Source: a virus | Length of the DNA: 27,323 nucleotides | IMG/VR virus record: IMGVR_UViG_3300017613_001216 | Location: 1 to 27,323 of that record | Strand: one strand, 5' to 3' | Shown here: piece by piece, positions 12,058 through 19,113 of the stretch | Numbering within the stretch: position 1 is the stretch's first letter | Layout of the letters: every line of letters begins with the position of its first letter | The notes under the pieces: generated by a model | Seen by the model: only the letters and a program-made list of their open reading frames with translations | Told to the model about the DNA's origin: nothing | Databases searched by the model: none | Program-made: the position numbers and the translations under genes

Positions 12058-12768
12058 TCAACCCCTGTTTAAAATCTTTCTAATGTATTCAAGTCCCTTC
12101 TGTGTGGCGAACGTTGTTAATGCAACCTTATTCTCACCGCTTACAATAAATTTACGCTCTTTAACTTCAAAGTGTCCAGCGTCAACATGCTTTTGATAAG
12201 GTACGTTATTTTTCATAAGTACACCGTAAGCCCTAAGGAACTTAAAAAGGTTGTTGCGCCCATATCCATCAATATTAAGAACCTTTGAAACATCGCCAAT
12301 AGAAATTAAATCAGAACTGTCAATCAAGTCGTTGTAGTATTCAACCTTGGGAGCATCTTCTTTGACTTTGCTTTCTAGTGCCAATCTTTCCTTTTGCTCC
12401 TCAATCCACATCTGAGCGCGTTTTATAGGATCGTCAATCATGTAAGAATCTTTGACCTGCTGTAATTGCTTCTCGCACTCGATGAAATAACGTCTTGCCT
12501 GCTGGCCTCTTTCTGTCATCGACATCATGGAAATTTCTTTAGCTGATTGAATAGTGAAATAGTACTCATCTACATTTCTAAAACTTACACCAGTCGGTAC
12601 TTTGAGGGGGACTATAGTGTAATCATTACCCTTTTCAAACATGCCTCTGGATATCTGATCCTTAATCCAACTAGAATAATCTTTTTTAATTTCCAAAAAC
12701 ATATACAGCTCTTTACCTGACACTGTTTGTTTGCCTTCGTTTTGCTGTATCTTAATCAATTCTCTCAT
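12058..12768 (-). CDS. AntA-type antirepressor with KilAC-like C-terminus
   Basis: 236 aa. The N-terminal part VSGKELYMFLEIKKDYSSWI then RGMFEKGNDYTI is the AntA/AntB domain; the C-terminal part ISIGDVSKVLNIDGYGRNNL and FKFLRAYGVLM matches the ANT/KilAC domain. Such proteins counter a phage repressor or act as DNA-binding regulators of early genes. The ATG at 12768 overlaps the HTH gene stop as TGATG. No cI-like repressor is visible in the window, so its target is unknown. Confidence 0.83.
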   Translation of the reverse strand: MRELIKIQQNEGKQTVSGKELYMFLEIKKDYSSWIKDQISRGMFEKGNDYTIVPLKVPTGVSFRNVDEYYFTIQSAKEISMMSMTERGQQARRYFIECEKQLQQVKDSYMIDDPIKRAQMWIEEQKERLALESKVKEDAPKVEYYNDLIDSSDLISIGDVSKVLNIDGYGRNNLFKFLRAYGVLMKNNVPYQKHVDAGHFEVKERKFIVSGENKVALTTFATQKGLEYIRKILNRG

Positions 12769-12944
12769 CACTTACCCCCTTTCTTTTCTTCACGTTCTAA
12801 AAGCCACTTATCAACCTCTACTACTATATAACCAGGCTTTCTTATACCGGGCCTCCTGTGTGCTGGCATACCTTCTTTCTCCCAATTCCTAATACAAGCG
12901 GTTGATACTCCATAATGTTCTGCAATCTGCTTTTTAGTTAACAT
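12768..12944 (-). CDS. MerR/excisionase-like HTH protein
   Basis: 58 aa. LTKKQIAEHYGVSTACIRNW then EKEGMPAHRRPG is a winged helix-turn-helix of the MerR/Xis/terminase-gpNu1 class. AGAGGAG lies five bases before ATG 12944. It is the first gene after the 13011 promoter, heading the antirepressor-initiator-loader operon. It is therefore a likely DNA-binding regulator of the divergent control region; an excisionase role is possible but there is no integrase in view. Confidence 0.7.
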   Translation of the reverse strand: MLTKKQIAEHYGVSTACIRNWEKEGMPAHRRPGIRKPGYIVVEVDKWLLEREEKKGGK

Positions 12945-12982
12945 AAGAACTCCTCTCACAAAAAATAATAATCACCTCTGTA

Positions 12983-13011
12983 ATCATAGTTTATTTTGTT
13001 CCTTTTGTCAA
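12983..13011 (-). promoter_or_regulatory. Sigma70-type promoter for the replication operon
   Basis: TTGACA (13011-13006), 17-bp spacer, TATGAT (12988-12983) on the minus strand. It drives the HTH, antirepressor, initiator and loader genes. Unlike the other four internal promoters it has no obvious leader hairpin. It is divergent from the plus promoter at 13058, with 46 bp of pyrimidine-rich DNA between. Confidence 0.75.
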
Positions 13012-13057
13012 CTACTTTTTTATTTTAATTTATTTTCTCTTTTTTTCTATTTTCCTC

Positions 13058-13086
13058 TTGCTTTTTCTTTTTACCTATGCTACTAT
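13058..13086 (+). promoter_or_regulatory. Sigma70-type promoter for the right plus cluster
   Basis: TTGCTT (13058-13063), 17-bp spacer, TACTAT (13081-13086). Upstream lies a tract that is almost only C and T with long T runs (about 13014-13073). Together with the 12983 promoter it makes the central divergent control region, where early gene choice is probably set. Confidence 0.6.
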
Positions 13087-13131
13087 AGTCAAGAAAGGTG
13101 AGCGGGTGCTTGCTGAGTTCATTTTAACTGA

Positions 13132-13149
13132 TTCCCCGAAATGGGGGAA
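13132..13149 (+). promoter_or_regulatory. Leader hairpin followed by T-run
   Basis: TTCCCC (13132-13137) pairs with GGGGAA (13144-13149) around a GAAATG loop, then CCGTTTTTAAC follows. This resembles a weak intrinsic terminator or attenuator 45 bp after the -10 box and about 30 bp before the first gene. It shares the GTTTTTAA tail with the leader hairpin at 431. Confidence 0.5.
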
Positions 13150-13177
13150 CCGTTTTTAACTTTATTTGGAGGTTGCC

Positions 13178-13351
13178 ATGATGAATAGATATAAGGTATA
13201 CGAAAAGGCTTGCAGAGTTCGCAAGGCAATGGAAAGAGCACACAACAACGCTACAGACGCAAAAAGAGAAGTGGCAAGGCAATTACATATGAGAGAATAC
13301 AGAAAGCTCAGAAGCGAGCTCAGAGAACTTGAAGAATTACTTAATAATTAG
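13178..13351 (+). CDS. 57-aa basic helical protein
   Basis: MMNRYKVYEKACRVRKAMER at the start, mostly Arg, Lys, Glu and Ala, predicted as two charged helices. GGAGG lies five bases before ATG 13178; the next codon is also ATG. It is the first gene of the right plus cluster. No family recognised. Confidence 0.58.
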   Translation: MMNRYKVYEKACRVRKAMERAHNNATDAKREVARQLHMREYRKLRSELRELEELLNN

Positions 13352-13361
13352 GAGGAAAATC

Positions 13362-13559
13362 ATGGATAAGAGCGAAGTCTTGGAGAATCTGTGTGAATGC
13401 GATGAGAGGAACCCCGGAAGGTCGTACTGTATCGATTCCAATGGAGTTAAGAGCTACATTCCAAAGGAAGAGGATTGTTGCTGTGATAATTGCATGTATG
13501 GCATTACTGAACTTGCAGAGTTTACACTTGAATTGATGGAAAAACTAGAGAATAATTAG
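13362..13559 (+). CDS. 65-aa acidic cysteine-rich protein
   Basis: Cysteines occur as CECDERN, SYCIDS and a run EEDCCCDNCMYG, which suggests a metal site. GGAGGAAAATC lies before ATG 13362; the upstream in-frame start at 13329 lies in the preceding gene and has no ribosome site. The function is unknown. Confidence 0.6.
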   Translation: MDKSEVLENLCECDERNPGRSYCIDSNGVKSYIPKEEDCCCDNCMYGITELAEFTLELMEKLENN

Positions 13560-13569
13560 GAGGCGAATC

Positions 13570-14007
13570 ATGAAAGAAAGAAACTTGACAGATTTTAACA
13601 AGCCGGATATGGACAAAATCGACAAATGCATTGAAGAAATCAGGAACGGCGAGCCTTCATTTATGGCGGCGATGCATAAGATAACCGCTGAAGACGTAGC
13701 GAAGCATTTTGAGATCCCTTGCAACTGCAATTGTGCTGAGAAGAAAGAGCAGGCTTATACTGACCGCTTAGAGAACATAATTGATACTTTCGGCGCTGAA
13801 CCACAAATCAGGAAGGCCGAAGAAGAATTATTGGAGCTCGCCCTAGCTCTCAAGACTGGGACGATTGACGAGATTCTTGAAGAAATGACCGATGTCCAAA
13901 TTATGCTGGATCAAATGAAAATTCTCTTTGGCAGCATCGAAGAGATTAAAGAACAGAAATTGACCAGGACAGAGCAGCGCATTAAGACAGGTTACTACAA
14001 CATTTAA
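13570..14007 (+). CDS. MazG-like NTP pyrophosphohydrolase
   Basis: 145 aa. The C-terminal two thirds has the all-alpha NTP pyrophosphatase signature: AEEELLELALAL (EExxE type) and, after a loop, ILEEMTDVQIMLDQM (ExxD type), the acidic residues that hold Mg. The first 60 residues are a separate leader domain with a CNCNC cluster. Phage MazG-like enzymes hydrolyse nucleoside triphosphates or alarmone-like nucleotides, which may keep host metabolism active. AGGAGGCGAATC precedes the ATG. Confidence 0.75.
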   Translation: MKERNLTDFNKPDMDKIDKCIEEIRNGEPSFMAAMHKITAEDVAKHFEIPCNCNCAEKKEQAYTDRLENIIDTFGAEPQIRKAEEELLELALALKTGTIDEILEEMTDVQIMLDQMKILFGSIEEIKEQKLTRTEQRIKTGYYNI

Positions 14008-14018
14008 TGGAGGCGACC

Positions 14019-14219
14019 ATGAAGAAAGATAAACTTGAAACATTCAGACCGCAGCCGGAAATCAGCGTGCCGGTTGAGCTTATAGAGAAGGTGCAGGAGC
14101 TCTTAACGACTGCTAAGTTTTGCGGTTGTAGCAAGGACGAGCGGCTTCGCAAACTCAAGCGTGATACATTGAAAGTTATAGACGACTTGCTATGGAGGAT
14201 TGACAATGAAGAAGGCTAA
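14019..14219 (+). CDS. 66-aa hypothetical protein
   Basis: MKKDKLETFRPQPEISVPVE at the start, then a helical region with FCGCSKDERLRKLKR. ATG 14019 follows GGAGGCGACC; an earlier ATG at 14007 overlaps the ribosome site. It overlaps the next gene by 14 bases. Not recognised. Confidence 0.58.
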   Translation: MKKDKLETFRPQPEISVPVELIEKVQELLTTAKFCGCSKDERLRKLKRDTLKVIDDLLWRIDNEEG

Positions 14220-14712
14220 TATAGGCTACAGCATCTTTTTTAGCATTCTGAAAGGTAGGCGTAGTGTGAAAGACTTCCTTGAATTTTGCCACACAAGAGC
14301 TGGACAAGGGCAGACGATTGCTTTATGTTTCCACAATGTGCCACTTGAACCAAATATGAGTGAGCGCCTGCAACTGAAAAAGAAGGATCTTAAAAAGCTG
14401 GTCCAGGGTCTGCACCCCATAGCGGACAACATAATCTTTTGCAATAGGATAAATATTCGTACCGGTGAACAGGAACCACTTGGGCCATCGATGAAAGCAG
14501 CAATCAAGGCATGTTTGAAAACTGAAATTAAGGAGAAGAAACCCATGAAACGCATCATAGACGAGATAATCGCGGAAAATCCTAAAGAAACTGACGACGG
14601 TATTGTTTTAAAGGCAGTGACAGACGACTACGAAGTAACAGTGCTAGACAAGTCTTTTAATCTTGTAGATATGGAAAAAGTTAAAGTAATTTTAGAGGAG
14701 GTCGAATCATGA
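14206..14712 (+). CDS. 168-aa hypothetical protein
   Basis: MKKANIGYSIFFSILKGRRS at the start, basic centre (LQLKKKDLKKLVQGL), acidic end (VEKVKV/ILEEVES style). ATG 14206 lies seven bases after GGAGG. It is one of the larger unknown genes of the plus cluster and contains no motif I can name. Confidence 0.6.
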   Translation: MKKANIGYSIFFSILKGRRSVKDFLEFCHTRAGQGQTIALCFHNVPLEPNMSERLQLKKKDLKKLVQGLHPIADNIIFCNRINIRTGEQEPLGPSMKAAIKACLKTEIKEKKPMKRIIDEIIAENPKETDDGIVLKAVTDDYEVTVLDKSFNLVDMEKVKVILEEVES

Positions 14713-14921
14713 AAGTTAATGAAAAGCAATTAGTAGCACTCGAAAACGCAGTGGATGAGGCGGAAAGATTCATAGAAAAAGCAAAGGCAGCGCTCAAAAG
14801 AATTAACGACGAAGACGACCGTGGATACTGGTGCTATTCATCAAAAGAAAACGCCGCAGCTAAACGGGCGAGCATGGATCTGTCAAGGGCGCTCACTGAG
14901 GTCAGGAGGTCTAAATGCTGA
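14709..14921 (+). CDS. 70-aa helical protein
   Basis: MKVNEKQLVALENAVDEAER then FIEKAKAALKRINDEDDRGY: long amphipathic helices likely to form a helical hairpin. GAGGAGGTCG lies before the ATG, which overlaps the previous stop by four bases. No family recognised. Confidence 0.6.
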   Translation: MKVNEKQLVALENAVDEAERFIEKAKAALKRINDEDDRGYWCYSSKENAAAKRASMDLSRALTEVRRSKC

Positions 14922-15058
14922 TATGTGAAAACTGCGGCACCTGTGGTGAAGAGGATGCAGTAATGAAAGACAAGTATGGCACAGTACTATGTCAACACTG
15001 TTTTGAGGCAAGAATGGAGGCTTATATCAATGAGAAAAATATTGAGCGAAACAATTAA
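14915..15058 (+). CDS. 47-aa zinc-ribbon protein
   Basis: MLICENCGTCGEEDAVMKDK then YGTVLCQHCFEARM: CxxC and CxxC pairs about 20 residues apart, a small zinc ribbon. AGGAGGTCTAA precedes the ATG. It overlaps the next gene by 29 bases. Specific function unknown. Confidence 0.62.
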   Translation: MLICENCGTCGEEDAVMKDKYGTVLCQHCFEARMEAYINEKNIERNN

Positions 15059-15116
15059 GGCCGTCTTAATCCTGGCGGCTGTGTGGTTAATAATTTGTGT
15101 GGGGAGTGCGTTATGA
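15030..15116 (+). CDS. 28-aa membrane peptide
   Basis: MRKILSETIKAVLILAAVWL then IICVGSAL: short basic start and one membrane helix. GGAGG lies nine bases before the ATG, inside the end of the zinc-ribbon gene; its own stop overlaps the next start. Function unknown. Confidence 0.48.
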   Translation: MRKILSETIKAVLILAAVWLIICVGSAL

Positions 15117-15307
15117 ATAAGAAATCAGATATTATAAAAATCATAAGAAAGCTCAACAATCTGCAGGCCAGGCTTGATGCGGAGGGGATACAGATAACGG
15201 TTATTGACGGTGTTCTCTCTGTCGTGTGCAAGAATTTCGAGGGTAAGACGTTGCCGGATTGGGTGAAGACAGAAATCAATATATGGGGAGGTTCCAATGA
15301 AGACTAA
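15113..15307 (+). CDS. 64-aa hypothetical protein
   Basis: MNKKSDIIKIIRKLNNLQAR at the start (helix) then beta strands (GIQITVIDGVLSVVCKNF). ATG 15113 is preceded by GGGGAGTGCGTT; a longer start at 15083 lies over the membrane peptide gene. Overlaps the next gene by 11 bases. Not recognised. Confidence 0.58.
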   Translation: MNKKSDIIKIIRKLNNLQARLDAEGIQITVIDGVLSVVCKNFEGKTLPDWVKTEINIWGGSNED

Positions 15308-15578
15308 AAAAGCACAGCATGAAAAGAAAAGCTGCAAGGTGGAGACGTTGTGTACACCAGAGCAATTCGAGTCTATCAAGGCTAGGGCGGCGCAACACAG
15401 CATGAGCGTTTCCGAGTTCGGGCTCTTTACAATGATGAATTCCAGGATAGAAGCGTCAATAGGAGTCAAAGACAGATTGCTGGACGATCTTAACCACCTG
15501 CATCTCATGTACAAACAAGGGATGTTGAATGAGCATGAGTTTACCGCCGCAAAAGAAAGGATTTTTAAAAACACGTAA
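15297..15578 (+). CDS. Ribbon-helix-helix protein with SHOCT-like tail
   Basis: 93 aa. CKVETLCTPEQFESIKARAA then QHSMSVSEFGLFTMM resembles the RHH fold of MobC/CopG-type DNA-binding proteins. The end LMYKQGMLNEHEFTAAKERI matches a SHOCT domain, a short oligomerisation module. GGGGAGG precedes the ATG. It is probably a DNA-binding regulator or nucleoid factor for the plus cluster. Confidence 0.62.
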   Translation: MKTKKAQHEKKSCKVETLCTPEQFESIKARAAQHSMSVSEFGLFTMMNSRIEASIGVKDRLLDDLNHLHLMYKQGMLNEHEFTAAKERIFKNT

Positions 15579-15596
15579 AACACACAGGATAATATC

Positions 15597-15773
15597 ATGA
15601 CACTAATAAACTACCTTTGCTTGATTTTCCTTTCCTGCACTGAGCCAGACGCGGCTTTGAATGCCAATATTTTTCCGATTTGTTTGAAAGGTGAAATGCA
15701 CCTCATGTCGGTTTTCTATTGTGAAAAAACAGTGCTAGAAAAAAAGTTTCAGAGTTATGCAAAAATACATTGA
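15597..15773 (+). CDS. 58-aa secreted or lipoprotein-like peptide
   Basis: The start MTLINYLCLIFLSC reads like a short signal peptide ending in a lipobox-like FLSC, and TEPDAALNANIF follows. Three or four later Cys (PICLKG, FYCEKT) could form disulfides. AGGA lies nine bases before the ATG. The stop TGA lies inside the -35 box of the next promoter, so it is the last gene before the recombination module. It may be an envelope protein for exclusion of other phages; that is inference. Confidence 0.5.
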   Translation: MTLINYLCLIFLSCTEPDAALNANIFPICLKGEMHLMSVFYCEKTVLEKKFQSYAKIH

Positions 15774-15798
15774 CAAGTCAAAATGAATATGATAGTAT
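15770..15798 (+). promoter_or_regulatory. Sigma70-type promoter for the recombination module
   Basis: TTGACA (15770-15775), 17-bp spacer, TAGTAT (15793-15798). The 12-mer TTGACAAGTCAA at the -35 box is identical to the right part of the palindrome at 387-403. It drives RecT and the exonuclease. Confidence 0.73.
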
Positions 15799-15844
15799 TG
15801 TATATCTTGAGCTGCTTCCCTGTACAGGCAGTAGTTTTTGATAA
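15799..15844 (+). ncRNA. Conserved leader stem-loop element, copy 1
   Basis: After the -10 box: TGTATATCTTGAG, CTG paired with CAG around a perfect palindrome CCTGTACAGG, then TAGTTTTTGATAA. It shares its outer parts with the two minus-strand copies, and TATC at the front can also pair with GATA at the end. It lies 39 bases before the first start codon. Confidence 0.6.
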
Positions 15845-15882
15845 AGTAAAAATATTAATGACTACTGAGGGAGGTAGCTATC

Positions 15883-15954
15883 ATGTTTTCAGGAAAAGAA
15901 GTTTTATTTTGGGGAGCATTTAGTTTTACAATTATTTATTTTTTTGGAGGTTAG
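15883..15954 (+). CDS. 23-aa membrane peptide
   Basis: MFSGKEVLFWGAFSFTIIYF then FGG, a single aromatic-rich hydrophobic helix. GAGGGAGG precedes the start and its end encodes the GGAGG ribosome site of the next gene. It is the first translated frame after the leader element, so it might also act as a leader peptide. Confidence 0.45.
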   Translation: MFSGKEVLFWGAFSFTIIYFFGG

Positions 15955-15955
15955 T

Positions 15956-16174
15956 ATGAAGAAAATTAGTGAAGTCGTTGGCGCTGTCGTTTTGGTCGCA
16001 TTATTAACAGTTGTGGTAACTCTATTGGCCGCAATTCCTTTTCAACTACTTTGGAACGGATGTTTTGTTGGCGCTGTAGACAGCGTTCAAGATATCGGTT
16101 TTTTACAAGCTTGGGGTTTGCAGATTTTAGCATGGTTCATATTCCATAATTCAACAGGAGGAAATAAGAAATGA
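15956..16174 (+). CDS. 72-aa two-pass membrane protein
   Basis: MKKISEVVGAVVLVALLTVV starts a first membrane helix (about 7-29), and a second lies at about 50-66 (LQAWGLQILAWFIFH). GGAGGTTAGT lies before the ATG. It is placed just ahead of RecT and overlaps it by four bases. Function unknown; it is not in a lysis context. Confidence 0.6.
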   Translation: MKKISEVVGAVVLVALLTVVVTLLAAIPFQLLWNGCFVGAVDSVQDIGFLQAWGLQILAWFIFHNSTGGNKK

Positions 16175-17040
16175 GTGAAGTAATCACACAGGAAGTCATT
16201 GAGCAGAAACAAGAGCTGATCAAGCTCGAAAAACAAGAATTGAGCTTGGAGCGCAACAAGCTGGCATTAGCCGAACTCGCAGACACGAGCAACATACCAA
16301 AGAGCTTAAACGGGAAGCTTGCTCTTGCATCTGAATTCTCACAATCTGAGTTGGTGCCTCCTGCATACCGCAACAAACCCGCAAATATAGTTGTGGCATT
16401 TCAGTACGGGCAAGCATTAGGGTTCAAGGATCCTTTTATGTGCCTTCAAAATGTATATGTAGTGAAAGGGAAGCCGTCAACATCATCTGATTCAATGAAA
16501 GGTGTGGTTTTTTCTCAACCTGATTTCATTGATTATGATGTCATATGGGAGGATCTTCCTGGTGATGTGTGTGGGCTCAAAAACAGAAAATGCACAGTGA
16601 AGATAACCAGAAAACTAAAAAACGGTAAGGAGAAAGTTTTTGAAAGGGCTCATGAATTAGCCATGAGCAAAAACAATATCCCGAGCTCTGACCAATGGAA
16701 AAACGATAAAGATAACATGTTGCTTCACAGAGCTGATAGTAAGTGTTGTCGCTCCGCATTTCCTGAAATTTTTAGCGGTTGTCATACAGCCGAAGAATTA
16801 AAAGAGTACACGCCTGACGAGCTTGATAAACAGCATGAGAACGTCGTCAACAATATGATGCCAGAGGAAAAGCCTGACGGAGTCGATGAACACCGCAAGG
16901 AGCTGTTTAACCTTAAAGAAGAGATCTTGAAAAAATCTGGCTTGAATATAGTGCAACTCAACGAGCACCTTGAAAATGCTATTGGAAAACCATTGCATGA
17001 AATGACTATTGAAGAATGCAAAACTTTATTGGAGGGTTGA
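16171..17040 (+). CDS. recT: RecT-family single-strand annealing protein
   Basis: 289 aa. The core FQYGQALGFKDPFMCLQNVY then VVKGKPSTSSDSMKGVV matches the RecT-like recombinase pattern (ALxxGLxPxxALxxIYVIxGKPxxSADLM). It binds single-stranded DNA and anneals complementary strands. The N-terminus is a charged coiled coil (residues 1-40) and the C-terminus an acidic tail. GGAGG lies nine bases before the ATG. The next gene is its exonuclease partner, the same order as in RecET-like phage systems. Symbol given by family only. Confidence 0.78.
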   Translation: MSEVITQEVIEQKQELIKLEKQELSLERNKLALAELADTSNIPKSLNGKLALASEFSQSELVPPAYRNKPANIVVAFQYGQALGFKDPFMCLQNVYVVKGKPSTSSDSMKGVVFSQPDFIDYDVIWEDLPGDVCGLKNRKCTVKITRKLKNGKEKVFERAHELAMSKNNIPSSDQWKNDKDNMLLHRADSKCCRSAFPEIFSGCHTAEELKEYTPDELDKQHENVVNNMMPEEKPDGVDEHRKELFNLKEEILKKSGLNIVQLNEHLENAIGKPLHEMTIEECKTLLEG

Positions 17041-17041
17041 G

Positions 17042-18787
17042 ATGGGACTTAATTTTGACGCACTAAGCAAACTCAAAAAGCCGGTTGTGGAGACCGGCTT
17101 AGTATTTGATGAAGCAAAGCACCAGTACAGATACAACGGAAAAGTAGTTCCTTCAGTTACGCAGATTTTAAAGGCTGTTGGCGCATCTCCTGACATGAGC
17201 GGGATCAATCCATATTACGCCCAAAGAGGAACCGCATTGCATAAGGCTATTGAGTTGTGGCACCGGGGCAAACTTGATGTTGATTCAATACATGAAGATA
17301 TCAGACCTTATTTTGACGCTTTTACTTGTTTTGTTGTAGACGAGCCTAATTACAAGAGTGTGGAGCAGGAGAAAAGGTATTGTAATATAGAAAAATATGG
17401 CACTGAAACAGAGTATCCTTTTGCTGGCACTGTAGACGATGTTGCAGAAATGAGTAATAACGGCAACAAGTTTATTATTGACTACAAAACCAGCTCCGCT
17501 ATCCACCCTCATTATTTCTTGCAGCTCGGCGCATACATGTTGCTTTCTGGAATTGACAAAGGCTACATATTGCAACTGAAAAAAGATAAATACAATCTTG
17601 TCGAGGTCGACGAGAAGTATAAAAATCTATTCCTGAAATGTCTTGAAAGTTACTATTCAGATATGACAGACGAAGAAAAGAAAAAAGCCGGGTCAATGAT
17701 TGTAAAGAATCAGGTGGACGTTGATGAGATCCGCGCTAAGTCGAAAATGACAGCATACATCAAGGCTAAGGAGACTGAGAAAATAGCTAAAAGTAAGCTA
17801 AAGGAAACACAGGCCGCGCTTGAGGAGCAGCTTGAAATCGACGGCATAAAGTACTCAGGTCGCTATGATACTGAAGATGCTAAGTTTAGTTTTACACTTA
17901 TTCCGGAATCAATAGTGACCCGATACGACAAGGAGCTGCTCGAACTTCATGTAGAAGCTGAAGTATTGGAGAAGTGCAAGGTGGTTACGGAAAAGAAAGC
18001 ATTCTACAAGCTGTTTAGATCTGAGAAGGAAAAGAAGGAAGTAGAGCCTTCTGTTGAGGTTAAGCTTGATATAGAGATAGGAAAAGCACTCACCAACGAT
18101 GTAATTCAAAAGGCAATATCAGAAACCTACACCGCAAAAGAAGTAAGCGTATCAGTCGATGTTGAACCCGACACCAACAATGCGGTAATTGACGTGGTTA
18201 TTGAAGAACCTGAAAAGCCTAAATCCTGGGACGGTGGCGAAAACTACACAAAGCTAATCCAAGACCTCGGCAAAAAGGAATTGACTGCAGAACAAAAAGC
18301 CAAGGTGATTGAATTCATCGAGGAGATGGAAAAGCGACCCAAAGAACACTTGAGTCATGATGATTGGGCTGTATGGTTCTACCAAATTGAAGGCTGGAGC
18401 TACGAGCAACTTGTGGCGGCTATGGTTACTAAATCGACTGACCTTTTTGTAATAAATAAAGTTATAGAGGCCAGCGTGGAAACTGTCAAAATCGCTATAA
18501 CCGGATGCGCCGAGGCTGAAGATGCCGCGACACCAGAGCCCTGTCCTATTGGAGATCATTTCCAGACTGAAATAAGTGAGGCTATGCAAAACAAAATGCG
18601 TGACGCTCTTCATGCTGCACTTGGCCGCAAAATTGAGTACAGGAATGACGGCAGCTTTGATCTTGACAAAGAAATAGCGGAGATATACAGCAATGTAAGT
18701 ATCCAAGGAATTTCAAGCCTCACAAGCAAGAAAGACTTTGCAATGGCGCTAAGAAATATAAATAAACTTTCGGAGGCAAATTACTAA
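17042..18787 (+). CDS. PD-(D/E)XK exonuclease with long C-terminal extension
   Basis: 581 aa. VPSVTQILKAVG and RGTALHKAIELW lead into a nuclease core: His67, Asp131 in GTVDDV, Asp146-x-Lys148 in FIIDYKTSS and QLGAYMLLSG. This is the Cas4/RecB-like PD-(D/E)XK fold found in RecE-type phage nucleases; it would resect DNA ends to feed RecT. The core ends near residue 230; the remaining 350 residues include a charged coiled-coil stretch (KAKETEKIAKSKLKETQAAL) and unknown acidic regions. ATG 17042 follows GGAGGG; 33 extra upstream bases in the same frame overlap RecT and have no ribosome site. Confidence 0.8.
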   Translation: MGLNFDALSKLKKPVVETGLVFDEAKHQYRYNGKVVPSVTQILKAVGASPDMSGINPYYAQRGTALHKAIELWHRGKLDVDSIHEDIRPYFDAFTCFVVDEPNYKSVEQEKRYCNIEKYGTETEYPFAGTVDDVAEMSNNGNKFIIDYKTSSAIHPHYFLQLGAYMLLSGIDKGYILQLKKDKYNLVEVDEKYKNLFLKCLESYYSDMTDEEKKKAGSMIVKNQVDVDEIRAKSKMTAYIKAKETEKIAKSKLKETQAALEEQLEIDGIKYSGRYDTEDAKFSFTLIPESIVTRYDKELLELHVEAEVLEKCKVVTEKKAFYKLFRSEKEKKEVEPSVEVKLDIEIGKALTNDVIQKAISETYTAKEVSVSVDVEPDTNNAVIDVVIEEPEKPKSWDGGENYTKLIQDLGKKELTAEQKAKVIEFIEEMEKRPKEHLSHDDWAVWFYQIEGWSYEQLVAAMVTKSTDLFVINKVIEASVETVKIAITGCAEAEDAATPEPCPIGDHFQTEISEAMQNKMRDALHAALGRKIEYRNDGSFDLDKEIAEIYSNVSIQGISSLTSKKDFAMALRNINKLSEANY

Positions 18788-19113
18788 TGAATAAAGAGCA
18801 AGCACAAGAAATAATTGACACTATCTTATGGACTGATGACAACACCGAACCGGGTGAAAACTTTGATTTTGATGCATATGGGAAAAAGATTTACAATTCC
18901 GTGGCCATTTTAAAAAAAGAACTGAAGGAGGAGCCTATGGATCATCATGGCGTAGTTATTAAAAAGAAAGAAGAAGGGCCTTTACTTTCAAACTATGAAC
19001 TGTCACTTTTGGAGGCATTTGTCTATCGCAACGAAAGAAATGAGGACCCGAGAATGCAAATGGATTTGGCTTATGTTATAGATAAGATTAAAAAGGCGTG
19101 TCAGTCAGATTGA
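18787..19113 (+). CDS. 108-aa hypothetical protein
   Basis: MNKEQAQEIIDTILWTDDNT at the start, acidic, helical at the end (YVIDKIKKACQSD). GGAGG lies ten bases before the ATG. It is the last gene of the plus block and overlaps the convergent o-spanin gene by 13 bases. Not recognised. Confidence 0.6.
   Translation: MNKEQAQEIIDTILWTDDNTEPGENFDFDAYGKKIYNSVAILKKELKEEPMDHHGVVIKKKEEGPLLSNYELSLLEAFVYRNERNEDPRMQMDLAYVIDKIKKACQSD

Noticed and set aside
14206-14712. Idea that the 168-aa protein is a nuclease or kinase
   Set aside because: No catalytic motif is visible; left as hypothetical.
15125-15598. 157-aa minus frame opposite the RHH-SHOCT gene
   Set aside because: Covers two plus genes with overlaps and ribosome sites; no initiation signal on the minus strand.
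18254-18706. 150-aa minus frame inside the exonuclease gene
   Set aside because: Shadow of a firmly supported gene; hydrophobic composition is that of reversed charged codons.
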